Positions 52,778 to 60,955 of a stretch of 64,000 nt of DNA are shown here, one piece after another; position 1 is the stretch's first letter; each line of letters starts with the position of its first letter. This stretch comes from Terriglobus albidus. GTDB taxonomy: Bacteria; Acidobacteriota; Terriglobia; Terriglobales; Acidobacteriaceae. The position numbers and the translations under genes were made by a program. The notes below the pieces were generated by a model that had not been told where the DNA came from, did not search any database, and saw only the letters and a program-made list of their open reading frames with translations. The stretch is taken from positions 4,774,001 to 4,838,000 of the forward strand of contig NZ_CP042806.1 of assembly GCF_008000815.1 (NCBI RefSeq), given 5' to 3'.

Positions 52778-53860
52778 TCATTTCGCCACTGTTGACAGAG
52801 CCGCACGGACCTCGTGCATCACCTCATCCACGGTGATTGACATCAGGCACTTCTTTTTCTCAACGATGCAGGTCTCCAGGCCGCATCCCCAGCAGTCAAC
52901 CTTGTGATATATCACTCTGTGCCCAGGGCCGTATGGGAACCAGACCGCCGGCTTGTTGCGAGCGGCGAAGATGGCCACGCATGGCGTTTGTACCGCTGCC
53001 GCAAGATGCATCGGACCGGAGTCGTGGCCTACAAACAACCTGGCATGGGCAAAGGCCGCGGCACTCTCACGCGGGGTTAGTTTGCCGCAGAGATTCACCA
53101 CCGGCCCTCCGCCGGCTGCGCGCCAACCATCGGCTGCTGCTTCGCTCACCGAGCTCTCTTCCGGAGCTCCGGCAAGAGCAAGACCGAACTCCGGATAAGC
53201 CGCACCCATCTGCGCCAGCAGGCCGCGCCAGTTCTCTACACCCCAGTCCTTTGCCTGTACTTTCGTGCCAACACTGACAGCGATCACCGGGCGGTCGCCC
53301 AGCGGCTTCAGCAGAGCCGCTGCCTTGTCCTTCTCCGCAGGAACCAGCTCCAGATCCCAGCTTGCGGCGTCGTCCAGACGTACATCTCCCAGCTCGGCGA
53401 TATTCCTCGCATGCTTTGCGGCTTCCTGCTCGTAGATGCCGTTCTCATCCAGCCGGTTCTGCTGCATGTCTTGCGTCAGAGGGATGCCTACAAATTTCTT
53501 CACTCCAGCGAGGCGAAAGAACGCGGCATCACGCTTCGCATTGGCCAGGCCGCGGCCTGCCGCCAGATAGACAAGAACATCGGGCTTGAACCGCCGTATC
53601 TCCCAGGCCAGCTTCGCTAAAGCCAAAGGATTTCGCATTCCTACCTGATAGCGCATGTATCCATGGATCAGCCCGGTAGGGCCCAGAACCGCTGCCGCGG
53701 CAGGAGCCTTGCTACTCACAGGCCAATTCGTCAACATACGCCGCTCGGCGTTTGGAAAAGCCCGCGCAATCAGGCGCAGGCTAGGAAGAACAATCAGCGT
53801 ATCCCCAAGACTTCCCAGACGGTAGACCAGTACTCGCTTCGCATCGAGATTTGGAGTCAT
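52778..53860 (-). CDS. glycosyltransferase family 9 (LPS heptosyltransferase-like)
   Basis: 360 residues, GT-B fold. The N-terminal LVYRLGSLGDTLIVLPSLR is the family opening. The C-terminal half has VSVGTKVQAKDWGVENW and the donor-binding FVGHDSGPMHLAAA. Four cysteines in CWGCGLETCIVEKKKC match the Cys pattern seen in many GT9 proteins. It probably adds heptose to the LPS core in the cytoplasm, using the ADP-heptose made by the next two genes. Its start is 23 bases from that of the divergent DUF4254 gene. Confidence 0.9.
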   Translation of the reverse strand: MTPNLDAKRVLVYRLGSLGDTLIVLPSLRLIARAFPNAERRMLTNWPVSSKAPAAAAVLGPTGLIHGYMRYQVGMRNPLALAKLAWEIRRFKPDVLVYLAAGRGLANAKRDAAFFRLAGVKKFVGIPLTQDMQQNRLDENGIYEQEAAKHARNIAELGDVRLDDAASWDLELVPAEKDKAAALLKPLGDRPVIAVSVGTKVQAKDWGVENWRGLLAQMGAAYPEFGLALAGAPEESSVSEAAADGWRAAGGGPVVNLCGKLTPRESAAAFAHARLFVGHDSGPMHLAAAVQTPCVAIFAARNKPAVWFPYGPGHRVIYHKVDCWGCGLETCIVEKKKCLMSITVDEVMHEVRAALSTVAK

Positions 53861-53883
53861 TGCACATAGAATATCCGCTGAGC

Positions 53884-54495
53884 ATGTCTGTTCCGTTACT
53901 CGACGCCTTCGCCATCACCGCGGTCCAGGATCTGCAGACCAAAAACTGGCATCTGCCCGAGCCTCCACGCACCACGCCGGCAGACCCTTTTGAGCGCCTG
54001 CTCAGTCAGCTCCATCGAGCCAACTTCGACCTGTGGCACGAGGAGGACCGGGCCCGTGACCCCAACGCCAGTTCTGATCAGATCGCGATTACCAAACGAG
54101 CGATCGACATTTTGAATCAGCGCCGCAACGATGTGGTCGAACAGCTCGACCGCGCACTGCTTGATGCCCTGACACCTCTCTCATTACCCAACGCGGACGC
54201 GGCGCTGCACTCCGAAACGCCAGGACTGATCCTTGACCGGCTCTCTATCCTTGCGCTCAAGATCTTTCACACCCAGGAACAGATTGACCGCACCGACATC
54301 ACCGAAGAGCATCGCTCCAGGAACCAGGCTCGCCTCGCGATGCTCACGGAACAACGCAACGATCTTGCCGGTTGTCTGGACGCTCTTTGGAGCGATGTCA
54401 CAGGCGGCAGGCGCCGCTTCAAGCTGTACCGGCAGTTGAAGATGTACAACGATCCGACACTGAATCCTGTGCTCTATGCTCGGAGGAACATCTAA
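53884..54495 (+). CDS. DUF4254 protein
   Basis: 203 residues, almost all alpha-helix: LLSQLHRANFDLWHEEDRARDP, KRAIDILNQRRNDVVEQLDRAL, LILDRLSILALKIFH and YRQLKMYNDPTLNPVLYA. This is a DUF4254 protein; the family often lies next to LPS glycosyltransferase genes, as here. The function is not known. Start ATG 53884; the ORF from 53851 would enter the GT9 gene. Confidence 0.82.
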   Translation: MSVPLLDAFAITAVQDLQTKNWHLPEPPRTTPADPFERLLSQLHRANFDLWHEEDRARDPNASSDQIAITKRAIDILNQRRNDVVEQLDRALLDALTPLSLPNADAALHSETPGLILDRLSILALKIFHTQEQIDRTDITEEHRSRNQARLAMLTEQRNDLAGCLDALWSDVTGGRRRFKLYRQLKMYNDPTLNPVLYARRNI

Positions 54496-54512
54496 GCGAA
54501 GTTTGGCGTTTC

Positions 54513-54541
54513 TTGACCTGTGCGCGTATCCTGCGTATAAA
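54513..54541 (+). promoter_or_regulatory. sigma-70-type promoter for the TPR gene
   Basis: TTGACC at 54513-54518, a 17-base spacer, and TATAAA at 54536-54541: one mismatch to consensus in each box. The TPR gene starts 70 bases downstream. This is the best sigma-70 promoter I can see in the window. Confidence 0.7.
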
Positions 54542-54611
54542 TCACCAACGACCTTTTTAGACGCTACCCCTTGCACATAACCCTGCGTCTGAATCAACTG
54601 GAACCGCAACC

Positions 54612-55169
54612 ATGGCCACGACCAAAGCCAAAACAGCAAACAATATACGTCGCATGCCTCGCACCATCGCTGCCCAGCCCGCCCCCGATGCTGCTCGTCA
54701 GCAGGCCCTCGAACAGTTTTCCGCTGCCGTCCAGTTGATGCAGTCCGGCAAGTTCGATAAGGCTCTCGTCGCTTTTGAAAAGCTCCTTCCCGATGCTCCC
54801 TTCGAGCTCGCAGATCGCATCCGCACCTTCCGTACTGCCTGTGCCAAACAGACAGAGAAGGTCGCTGCGAAGTTTACGTCAGAAGAAGAGCGTTGCGACT
54901 ATGCCGTTGTTCTGTTGAACGACGGTAACTACGCCGACGCACGCGAACATTTCGATGAAATTCTAAAGAAGAACCCGCAGAGCGACTTCGCTCTTTACGG
55001 ACTGGCAGTGCTGTCGTCGATGACAGGAGACTTTACTGCCTGCCTGGAGCACCTGACCGCCGCCATCAGCATGAATCCGCAGCGCCGTATCCAGGCACGT
55101 TCCGACTCTGACTTTCAGGACATGGCCGATGATCCGCGGTTCACGGAACTGCTCTATCCGGAGACCTAA
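54612..55169 (+). CDS. TPR-containing protein
   Basis: 185 residues, soluble, no signal peptide. A basic N-terminus (1-25) is followed by three or four TPR-like helical pairs: AVQLMQSGKFDKALVAFEKLL, VVLLNDGNYADAREHFDEIL and VLSSMTGDFTACLEHLTAAI. The last segment (SDFQDMADDPRFTELL) is of the kind that ends many TPR proteins. Partner unknown. Single gene with its own promoter and a good terminator. Confidence 0.78.
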   Translation: MATTKAKTANNIRRMPRTIAAQPAPDAARQQALEQFSAAVQLMQSGKFDKALVAFEKLLPDAPFELADRIRTFRTACAKQTEKVAAKFTSEEERCDYAVVLLNDGNYADAREHFDEILKKNPQSDFALYGLAVLSSMTGDFTACLEHLTAAISMNPQRRIQARSDSDFQDMADDPRFTELLYPET

Positions 55170-55193
55170 ACCACTACGCATGCAAGAGAAAGG

Positions 55194-55223
55194 GCGTGGC
55201 CCGCGGCCACGCCTTCTTGTTTG
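55194..55223. terminator. bidirectional hairpin terminator
   Basis: GGCGTGGCC and GGCCACGCC form a 9-bp stem with a CGC loop, then TTCTTGTTT on the plus strand. On the minus strand the hairpin is followed by CTTTCTCTTG. It can stop both the TPR gene and the convergent NarL-type gene. Confidence 0.8.
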
Positions 55224-55240
55224 ACCCAATAGATAAACGG

Positions 55241-56017
55241 TTAGTTCGGCAGTGAAATCTCGGTGGTGTTGGCCGGTCCGGAAGCGCCACTGTTTTCTCC
55301 ATCCTGCATGTAGCGCTTGAGCAACTGATGATGCAGGCAGTAGAGGGCCAACTCCAGGCGATCGCTTACGCCCAGCTTGTCGTAGATCTTACGCAGGTAA
55401 TTCTTGATCACCTGTTCGGTAGTGCCTAGCTGGAAGGCGATCTCCTTGTTACGCATGCCGCGCGTAATGCAGGAGATAATCGAGATCTCCTTGGGTGACA
55501 GGCGTGGCTGCACCTTCGGGTTGGTGAGAGTCGTCGCCTGAGCTCGGTAGGCCTCGATGACCCAGTTGATCGACTGATTGTCGATCCAGGTCTCACCGGC
55601 TGCGATCTTGCGGACGCACTTCACCAGCAGATCGGGAGAGATGGATCGGGCTACGACACCACGCACGCCGCGGCGATACAGTTCCACGGTATTCGCCTCA
55701 TCAGTCTCCACCACCTGGACAATGATCTTGGCGTCCGGAGCTCGCTTGACCAGCTCGGGAATAGCGTCGATGGTGCCGGCGATCATCTGCCCTTCAAGCA
55801 ACACCACATCGGTCGGATAGCGCTGCAGCGCCTGATAGAGATTGGGAAGATTCTCCGCCTGAGCGACGACACGGATATCGTCTTCAACGGCAAAAATCTT
55901 TCGCATGCCCACACGGTAGATGGCCTGGGAGTCAGCCAAAATCACACGAATGGCGCTACCTGCACCGGTTTGTCCTTCAGTTACATCCACGTCCTGGATC
56001 GGTTCGTTCCCACTCAT
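55241..56017 (-). CDS. NarL/LuxR-family regulator with a pseudo-receiver
   Basis: 258 residues. A receiver-like domain (about 22-140) is joined to a LuxR helix-turn-helix (about 168-230: LSPKEISIISCITRGMRNKEIAFQL, VIKNYLRKIYDKLGVSDRLEL). The phospho-acceptor Asp is replaced by Glu75 (VVLLEGQM, codon 55793-55795), and the usual KxxP near residue 125 reads ARSISP, so Lys is lost too. It should not be controlled by ordinary phosphorylation and may be always active or bind a ligand. It starts 2 bases after the PilZ gene and is probably co-translated with it. Confidence 0.87.
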   Translation of the reverse strand: MSGNEPIQDVDVTEGQTGAGSAIRVILADSQAIYRVGMRKIFAVEDDIRVVAQAENLPNLYQALQRYPTDVVLLEGQMIAGTIDAIPELVKRAPDAKIIVQVVETDEANTVELYRRGVRGVVARSISPDLLVKCVRKIAAGETWIDNQSINWVIEAYRAQATTLTNPKVQPRLSPKEISIISCITRGMRNKEIAFQLGTTEQVIKNYLRKIYDKLGVSDRLELALYCLHHQLLKRYMQDGENSGASGPANTTEISLPN

Positions 56018-56019
56018 AC

Positions 56020-56355
56020 TCAGCTTGCCTCAAGAGAATACTCATCGATCACCACAGCCGCTTTTTGTTCTGTTTCAGACTGCTGATGACGTACAACCCT
56101 GCCCACACAATGCACCTTGACATCCGTAGACGTACCCATAATGGCGGACGGCATGGCCATCGTAAATTCCACCTTTGTGTCTACCCCCGGCAACTTACGG
56201 GCTACAAGCAGCAGACCACTGGCGGAAACATTCTCCGTCATTGCCTCGAGAATGCCTTCGGGGGTCTGTAGACTCACTTGCAGCCGTAGGGGAAATCGCA
56301 CGGCGGTGCGTACAGGGTCTTTCGTCAGAGCGAAGCTGGGAGGCAGATAGGACAT
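56020..56355 (-). CDS. stand-alone PilZ domain, c-di-GMP-binding
   Basis: 111 residues. The PilZ c-di-GMP motifs are both present: RFPLR (RxxxR) and NVSASG (NxSxxG), about 30 residues apart, then the beta-barrel strands KVEFTMAMP and KVHCVGRVVRH. Start taken at ATG 56355, behind GGGAG; the ORF to 56436 would add 27 residues of no family resemblance. The TGA stop is 2 bases before the NarL-type gene, suggesting that the two act together. Confidence 0.88.
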   Translation of the reverse strand: MSYLPPSFALTKDPVRTAVRFPLRLQVSLQTPEGILEAMTENVSASGLLLVARKLPGVDTKVEFTMAMPSAIMGTSTDVKVHCVGRVVRHQQSETEQKAAVVIDEYSLEAS

Positions 56356-56473
56356 ACGATTTCTCCCGCGGAATTGGGGCCCTTGTAACCTCTTACCCTC
56401 TTCTTGGTTACCACGGTGGACCCCAGTGTAACTCATTTACAAATACCCGCTACCTCAAATTTGAAACAAGAAG

Positions 56474-57685
56474 TTACCGTTTTGGGAAGAATCCAGCGGA
56501 TCCGCCGACCCAGGTTTTATCGCGGTTATGGTCGACTCCCATCATGAGCCCACGTCCCATCCTGGCCAGGCTGATCATCGGCCGCATCCGTTTTCCCTCC
56601 GGCCAGAGATAGAGAATCCGCACCTCAACCTGGGTTGCTCCCTCAGGTGTTTGGATGACCGGCTCAAACTGAACCCGCTCCTGTAACAGGTAGTTCCGGC
56701 GCTCCGCTTCCGGGATCGAGCGTAGCACCGCCTCCTCCGGGGCGAACGTAATTCCTTTTCCTGCAAAGGAATACAGGGGCTTCAAAATCCATTGCTCGCG
56801 TTTTTCTGGAAGCCGGTCGCGGCCTATGCCAGCCATCCAGTCGTCCAGAAAGACCGCGGCCGGTACCGTTCTGTGACGCAGATATGGAAGCGAAAACTTG
56901 CTGATACGGAAGTACCAGTTCGGGTGGCCGGCCCACTCAACCTCAAGCTCCTCGCGATAGTCGAAGCCCGGAACGACTCCCTTCCGCTCCATCTCATCGA
57001 CGATCGCCCGGTTATAGATCCTCTTGACCGGAATCTCACGACCATCGGATTCATACACCAGCCCCCGGCCACACCGCTTCAGAGCGGTTACGTCCACGAT
57101 CCGGAGGCCCAGGCGGTCAGCATGCACATGAAAGTCCGGCAGTGTCTTCTGCTCGGTGGGAGTCACCTCGGCGAGAACGACCTGTTCCGGGTCATGAGCG
57201 CCGACAATCTCCTGCCGCAGCAACTCCCAGTAGCCGGCCTCGTCCAACCCGCCGAGAAACCAGGAGCAGTCGTCGATCCCGAAGATCTCCGCATAGGCAC
57301 TCGACAGGGCCGCCTGATAGCCAAAGATCGAAGGGAATGCCTGCATCTCGACCAGGCGAGGCCGTAGTGTGCCGTCCGGCTCACGAACCAGCCCGAAATC
57401 GATGGCCAGAAAGAGTGGCCGGCGGCTCTCCTGGGGCACACGGTAGCGCTCCGGCACGGTTGCCGCTGAATCCCGCATGTACTCCGGATTTTCGGTCAGT
57501 TGCAGGGTAAGCTCTTCCCCAGCCTGTACCATCTCCTCGAGCGTCTCCGGGGCGAAGAAGCATGGCGTCTCCGCCATACGGAACTGGACGCTGGCACGTG
57601 TGCGTTCGTCCATCAGCCGCTGCAACCGGCCGTACTTTTCCGAGCTAAACCCCGCGTTGAAACGTTCCCGCCGGTCTGCCAGCAT
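56474..57685 (-). CDS. ATP-grasp-like protein of unknown function
   Basis: 403 residues, cytoplasmic, not recognised by name. The C-terminal half has ATP-grasp-like features: QWILKPLYSFAGKGITF (ATP-binding Lys and glycine loop), LLQERVQFEPVIQ, and VEVRILYLWPEG with MGRGLMMGVDHNRDKTW as a possible metal/ATP end. The N-terminal half has PLFLAIDFGLVREPDGTLRPRLVEMQAFPS. Start set at ATG 57685; the ORF to 57721 adds 12 residues across a hairpin. It might join amino acids or peptides, but no substrate can be given. Confidence 0.6.
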   Translation of the reverse strand: MLADRRERFNAGFSSEKYGRLQRLMDERTRASVQFRMAETPCFFAPETLEEMVQAGEELTLQLTENPEYMRDSAATVPERYRVPQESRRPLFLAIDFGLVREPDGTLRPRLVEMQAFPSIFGYQAALSSAYAEIFGIDDCSWFLGGLDEAGYWELLRQEIVGAHDPEQVVLAEVTPTEQKTLPDFHVHADRLGLRIVDVTALKRCGRGLVYESDGREIPVKRIYNRAIVDEMERKGVVPGFDYREELEVEWAGHPNWYFRISKFSLPYLRHRTVPAAVFLDDWMAGIGRDRLPEKREQWILKPLYSFAGKGITFAPEEAVLRSIPEAERRNYLLQERVQFEPVIQTPEGATQVEVRILYLWPEGKRMRPMISLARMGRGLMMGVDHNRDKTWVGGSAGFFPKR

Positions 57686-57711
57686 TCGATCTCTTCTCCC
57701 GCAGACGCCAA

Positions 57712-57732
57712 CGCCCCGCACGAGGCGGGGCG
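57712..57732 (-). terminator. 8-bp hairpin after the DUF1080 gene
   Basis: CGCCCCGC and GCGGGGCG pair around ACGAG, 28 bases past the DUF1080 stop and before the ATP-grasp-like gene. No T-run follows. Confidence 0.45.
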
Positions 57733-57760
57733 ATGCTGGCGCCTTGATGGCTAGCTTAGG

Positions 57761-58717
57761 TTACTTCAGTTCCTTGAGGTACACATTCTTTACCGAATAC
57801 TCGCCGGTTGATTCCACTTCGATACCGAGTTTGCCGCTGGCGCGGAAGTACTTCGGGTCGAGATCGACAAACGAGGTGATGAGGTGACCGTTCATGAAGA
57901 TCTGGGTGGTGTTGCCCTTGGCAATGATCATGAACGAGTTCCAGTCGTCCTTCTTAAACCACTGATTCAACTGTTCCTTCTCCGCGATGGTCGCCGTCGT
58001 CAGGGTTGGCTTGCCAGGCTCGGCGAGGATGGCGTGTCCCGGGGGCGAGATGATGGAGCGGCCCCCCTGCTCGTAGAACATGCCCGACCACATGTTGCCG
58101 GCGTCGAAGTCGGCCTGCGGTCCAAAGAGATCCCATTTGGCCTGCGATTCCTTGCTCGGCGGCGTTCCAGGGTTCGCGCATGCCGGCTGACGCGGCGGCG
58201 CACCGGCTGGACGAGCTGCTCCCTGACCGGCAGCGGCGCCGGCACCTGCAGCAGCCCCTGCAGGACGAGGAGCTCCGCCGCCGCCCATTCGCTGACGCGG
58301 CGGATAAACCGTGCCTGTCGGCTTCTCCGAGAGATAGCTGCGGAACTGCATACCGCCGTTCACGCGCTCTGTACCCTTGAAGTCGTACTTGAGGATGAAG
58401 TCGGCAGGTTCTCCTCCCTGCCAGATCAGATACACCGTACCGGTGGGGTGTTCGCAGCTCGGATGGATGTAGATAGCGCCGTCTTTGACAGACCACAGCG
58501 AGGTATCGCCGTCCCAGCCCTTCAGGCTGCTGCCATCGAAAAGAGGCATGAAGCCGGTGTTGTCAATGTAGTCATACGGCGCGGAACCACGCGGATTGAA
58601 CCCTGGCGGAAACGCAGGGGCGGCCTGCCCGGCCGGAGCCTGTGAGACGGCCATCGGAGCCGCCAGCATAAGGGCAGCGGCGCCAAGGTGCAGTGGAATC
58701 GAAAACAGCTTCTTCAT
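57761..58717 (-). CDS. DUF1080 (3-keto-disaccharide hydrolase-like) secreted protein
   Basis: 318 residues, signal peptide ending PMAVSQA. The concanavalin-like DUF1080 fold is seen in FMPLFDGSSLKGWDGDTSLWSVKDGAIY, ADFILKYDFKGTERVNGGMQFRS, WFKKDDWNSFMIIAKGNTTQIFMNGHLITSFVD and a final LGIEVESTGEYSVKNVYLKEL. Between about residues 145 and 195 an Ala/Gly/Pro-rich low-complexity loop (GGGGAPRPAGAAAGAGAAAG and on) breaks the domain. Members split 3-keto-disaccharides or bind sugars outside the cell. The upstream Gfo/Idh gene fits such a pathway. Confidence 0.85.
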   Translation of the reverse strand: MKKLFSIPLHLGAAALMLAAPMAVSQAPAGQAAPAFPPGFNPRGSAPYDYIDNTGFMPLFDGSSLKGWDGDTSLWSVKDGAIYIHPSCEHPTGTVYLIWQGGEPADFILKYDFKGTERVNGGMQFRSYLSEKPTGTVYPPRQRMGGGGAPRPAGAAAGAGAAAGQGAARPAGAPPRQPACANPGTPPSKESQAKWDLFGPQADFDAGNMWSGMFYEQGGRSIISPPGHAILAEPGKPTLTTATIAEKEQLNQWFKKDDWNSFMIIAKGNTTQIFMNGHLITSFVDLDPKYFRASGKLGIEVESTGEYSVKNVYLKELK

Positions 58718-58838
58718 CGGTGTATAGCCTCCAGAGCTTACAAAATGAGTCGTCTCAGGTACGGACCCGAAATTTCCCTCTTCAAGACTGCGAACGGAAT
58801 CCTACCCGAACCGAGTCACTTTCGCCTAGGGGAGAGTT

Positions 58839-58868
58839 GCCGGTGCGTGCAGAGACGCACGCACCGGC
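58839..58868 (-). terminator. 12-bp hairpin after the Gfo/Idh gene
   Basis: GCCGGTGCGTGC and GCACGCACCGGC make a perfect stem with loop AGAGAC, 10 bases past the Gfo/Idh/MocA stop. It stands between that gene and DUF1080. There is no T-run. Confidence 0.5.
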
Positions 58869-58878
58869 CCCGGAAGTC

Positions 58879-60210
58879 TCAACCGAGCGTCATCTTGACC
58901 GGGTCCCAGTGAATGATGGAGCCCTTCTCAGCACTGCGGTTCGCCAGCAGAGCTGCACCTGCCGCACGGAAGCCGAAGGTAGCATCTTCGACCGGCTGTT
59001 TGCGGGTTCGTACTGAGTTAAAGAAGTTCCGGAAGTGATCGTAGTTGTCCGCGTAGCCCTTTTCGGCAGAGAACTTCTGGATCGTCTGCAGAGGCGCACC
59101 CTCGGGATGGGGGACGGGATACTTCTTGCGATACTCTGCCGTCGCCTCCTTCTGCATGGCTTCGGTGAAGGTGCCCACGGTCAAACCGGGTTCCTTCTCA
59201 TGCGGAACGCGGGTTACGGTCACGGTGCTACCGGCGATCTCCATCGTGCCCTCGTCGCCCGTAAAGAGGAATCCTTCGCTCTCTTCGCCACCGTTCACGA
59301 AGTTCACGCGCAGGCTGAGGTTGAAGCCCTCGGGATAGTCGAACAGCGCCAGCAGCACGTCGTTGGCGTCCCGGCCATCGTTCCAGTAACGGATTGCGCC
59401 GGTCGCCATCGCCCGTGTAGGTCCGTTCGATCCTGTAATGAAGTGCGTTCCGCTGAAGAGATGGACAAACAGATCGCCGGCAACGCCCGAGCCGTAGTCG
59501 CTCCACTTGCGCCACTGGAAGAAGCGCTCCGGGCTCCACTCATGTTTCGGAGCAGAACCGAGGAAGCGCGGCCAGTCGCAGGTCTGCGGGCTGGCATCCG
59601 CAGGAACGGTGTAGTTCCAGGCGCCGATCGATGAGTTGCGGTCCCAGCGGGCGTTGATGGTATTCAGCTTGCCGATAGCGCCTGCGGCGAGCAGTTCCTT
59701 GGCCTTGGCATAGACGACGGAGCTGACGCGCTGGCTGCCGACCTGCAGGATGCAGCCGGTCTCCTTTGCCGTGCGGACGATCTCCGGACCATCCTCGTAT
59801 ACGTGGATCATCGGCTTTTCGAGATAGACGTCCTTGCCTGCCTTCATGGCGTCCACGGCGGCCTGCTTGTGCCAGTGATCGGGCGTAGCGATAAGCACCG
59901 CATCGACATCGGGACGGGCAAGAATCTCCTTGTAGTCGCGGGTGGTAAAGACATCGCTGCCCCAGAGTTCTTTGCTGTGCGCCAGACGGCCGTCGTAGCA
60001 GTCGGCAACAGCAACCAGCTTGACTCCAGGAACCTGTACGGCCCAGCGCGCGTCGCCCTGCCCCTGGATGCCGGCGCCGATCAGCGCGAGCTGGATGGTG
60101 TCATTCGGCGACTTTACGCGCGGTCCCTGAGCGTGCAGGGAACGCAAGGTGACTGCTCCGGCAGCAGCCATAGCCGAAGAACGAAGAAACAACCGGCGAT
60201 CCATATCCAT
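58879..60210 (-). CDS. Gfo/Idh/MocA-family oxidoreductase with Tat signal
   Basis: 443 residues. The twin-arginine start MDMDRRLFLRSSAMAAAGAVTL predicts folded export. The Rossmann loop is LIGAGIQGQGDARWAV, the family EKP is in VYLEKPMIHVYED, and IATPDHWHKQAAVDAMKAGK is characteristic. The C-terminal alpha/beta domain has NSVRTRKQPVEDATFGFRAAGAALLAN. It should oxidise or reduce a sugar with tightly bound NAD(P) in the periplasm. Start set at ATG 60210, 9 bases after GGAGG; a GTG at 60225 is in frame but swallows that site. It precedes the DUF1080 gene; both may serve sugar breakdown. Confidence 0.88.
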   Translation of the reverse strand: MDMDRRLFLRSSAMAAAGAVTLRSLHAQGPRVKSPNDTIQLALIGAGIQGQGDARWAVQVPGVKLVAVADCYDGRLAHSKELWGSDVFTTRDYKEILARPDVDAVLIATPDHWHKQAAVDAMKAGKDVYLEKPMIHVYEDGPEIVRTAKETGCILQVGSQRVSSVVYAKAKELLAAGAIGKLNTINARWDRNSSIGAWNYTVPADASPQTCDWPRFLGSAPKHEWSPERFFQWRKWSDYGSGVAGDLFVHLFSGTHFITGSNGPTRAMATGAIRYWNDGRDANDVLLALFDYPEGFNLSLRVNFVNGGEESEGFLFTGDEGTMEIAGSTVTVTRVPHEKEPGLTVGTFTEAMQKEATAEYRKKYPVPHPEGAPLQTIQKFSAEKGYADNYDHFRNFFNSVRTRKQPVEDATFGFRAAGAALLANRSAEKGSIIHWDPVKMTLG

Positions 60211-60529
60211 CCTGTAAGCCTCCACTTTGTGAGTCCAGACAGGTATACGGGGAAGGGGGTGCGCTCGGCAACTGGGCGGGATGTCCTACGGTTAACTTGT
60301 TCTTGTCTCAGGCATCGCAGACAGCATGCATTTTTTGTTTGTCATTTCGCAGCGTAGCGAAGAAATCCGCTTCTCTAGCCTGTCCTGCTTGAGCTTCCTA
60401 CAAAATAAAAGGCGGTCGCGCAGAGCGCGATACCCACCCCTTGTTACCCCAGCAAACGAATTTGCCTGGGGGACCCCACTCTTTCGCGCTGCGAAAGAAT
60501 GGGGCAACGAAGGTATGGGCACCTTTAGC
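60211..60529. repeat. gene-free gap with an inverted family A repeat
   Basis: No credible gene. On the minus strand 60328-60375 reads as the family A core (GCGGATTTCTTCGCTACG to GAAATGACAAACAAAAAATG). Further on, GTTACCCCAGCAAACGAA at about 60444-60461 resembles other repeat fragments in the window. Terminal GGGTGCCCCA arms are absent. A plus-strand ORF here (60326-60667) covers the repeat and part of the toxin gene, and is not real. Confidence 0.6.
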
Positions 60530-60955
60530 TTAGAGCGGAGCGGTTGTGAAATCGCTGATGAACTGAATTCCAGGAATATGGAGCTTTTGCAGCTTCTTAT
60601 CCCCAGTGAGAAAGAGATCTACTTTTTCCACTGCGGCCGCAGCAAGATGAATCGTATCCGCCGCTGATGTTCGGTGGTCCGCCCGGATTCTTGCGAAGAT
60701 ATCGACCGCACGCTCGTCGAAGCTCAATAGCCGAATTCCAGCAACTCGCATCCCTTCGCGAATCGCTCGGGCTGTCTCTTCATCCTTGTCGCGATAGGCA
60801 CCTGCCAGAATTTCACCTAATGCAAGATGGCTGGTGCATAGCTCATCTCCCCGCTCCATAGAGCGCTTACGCAGATAAGCCACGCGATCGCCGAACTCTG
60901 CGTCGTCCTGAAAGAGATAGATGAACAGCATCGAGTCCCAGTAAATGCGGCTCAT
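60530..60955 (-). CDS. PIN-domain toxin, VapC-like
   Basis: 141 residues. The PIN acidic residues are in place: D7 in YWDSMLFIYLF, E48 in ALGEILAG, D100 in SAADTIHLAAA and D119 in FLTGDKKL. Such proteins are Mg-dependent ribonucleases, mostly of tRNA, kept silent by a partner. ATG 60955 overlaps the stop of the upstream gene by ATGA, the usual toxin-antitoxin coupling. Confidence 0.85.
   Translation of the reverse strand: MSRIYWDSMLFIYLFQDDAEFGDRVAYLRKRSMERGDELCTSHLALGEILAGAYRDKDEETARAIREGMRVAGIRLLSFDERAVDIFARIRADHRTSAADTIHLAAAAVEKVDLFLTGDKKLQKLHIPGIQFISDFTTAPL

Noticed and set aside
60326-60667. 113-codon plus-strand ORF
   Set aside because: It reads through a family A repeat and the antisense of the PIN toxin gene.
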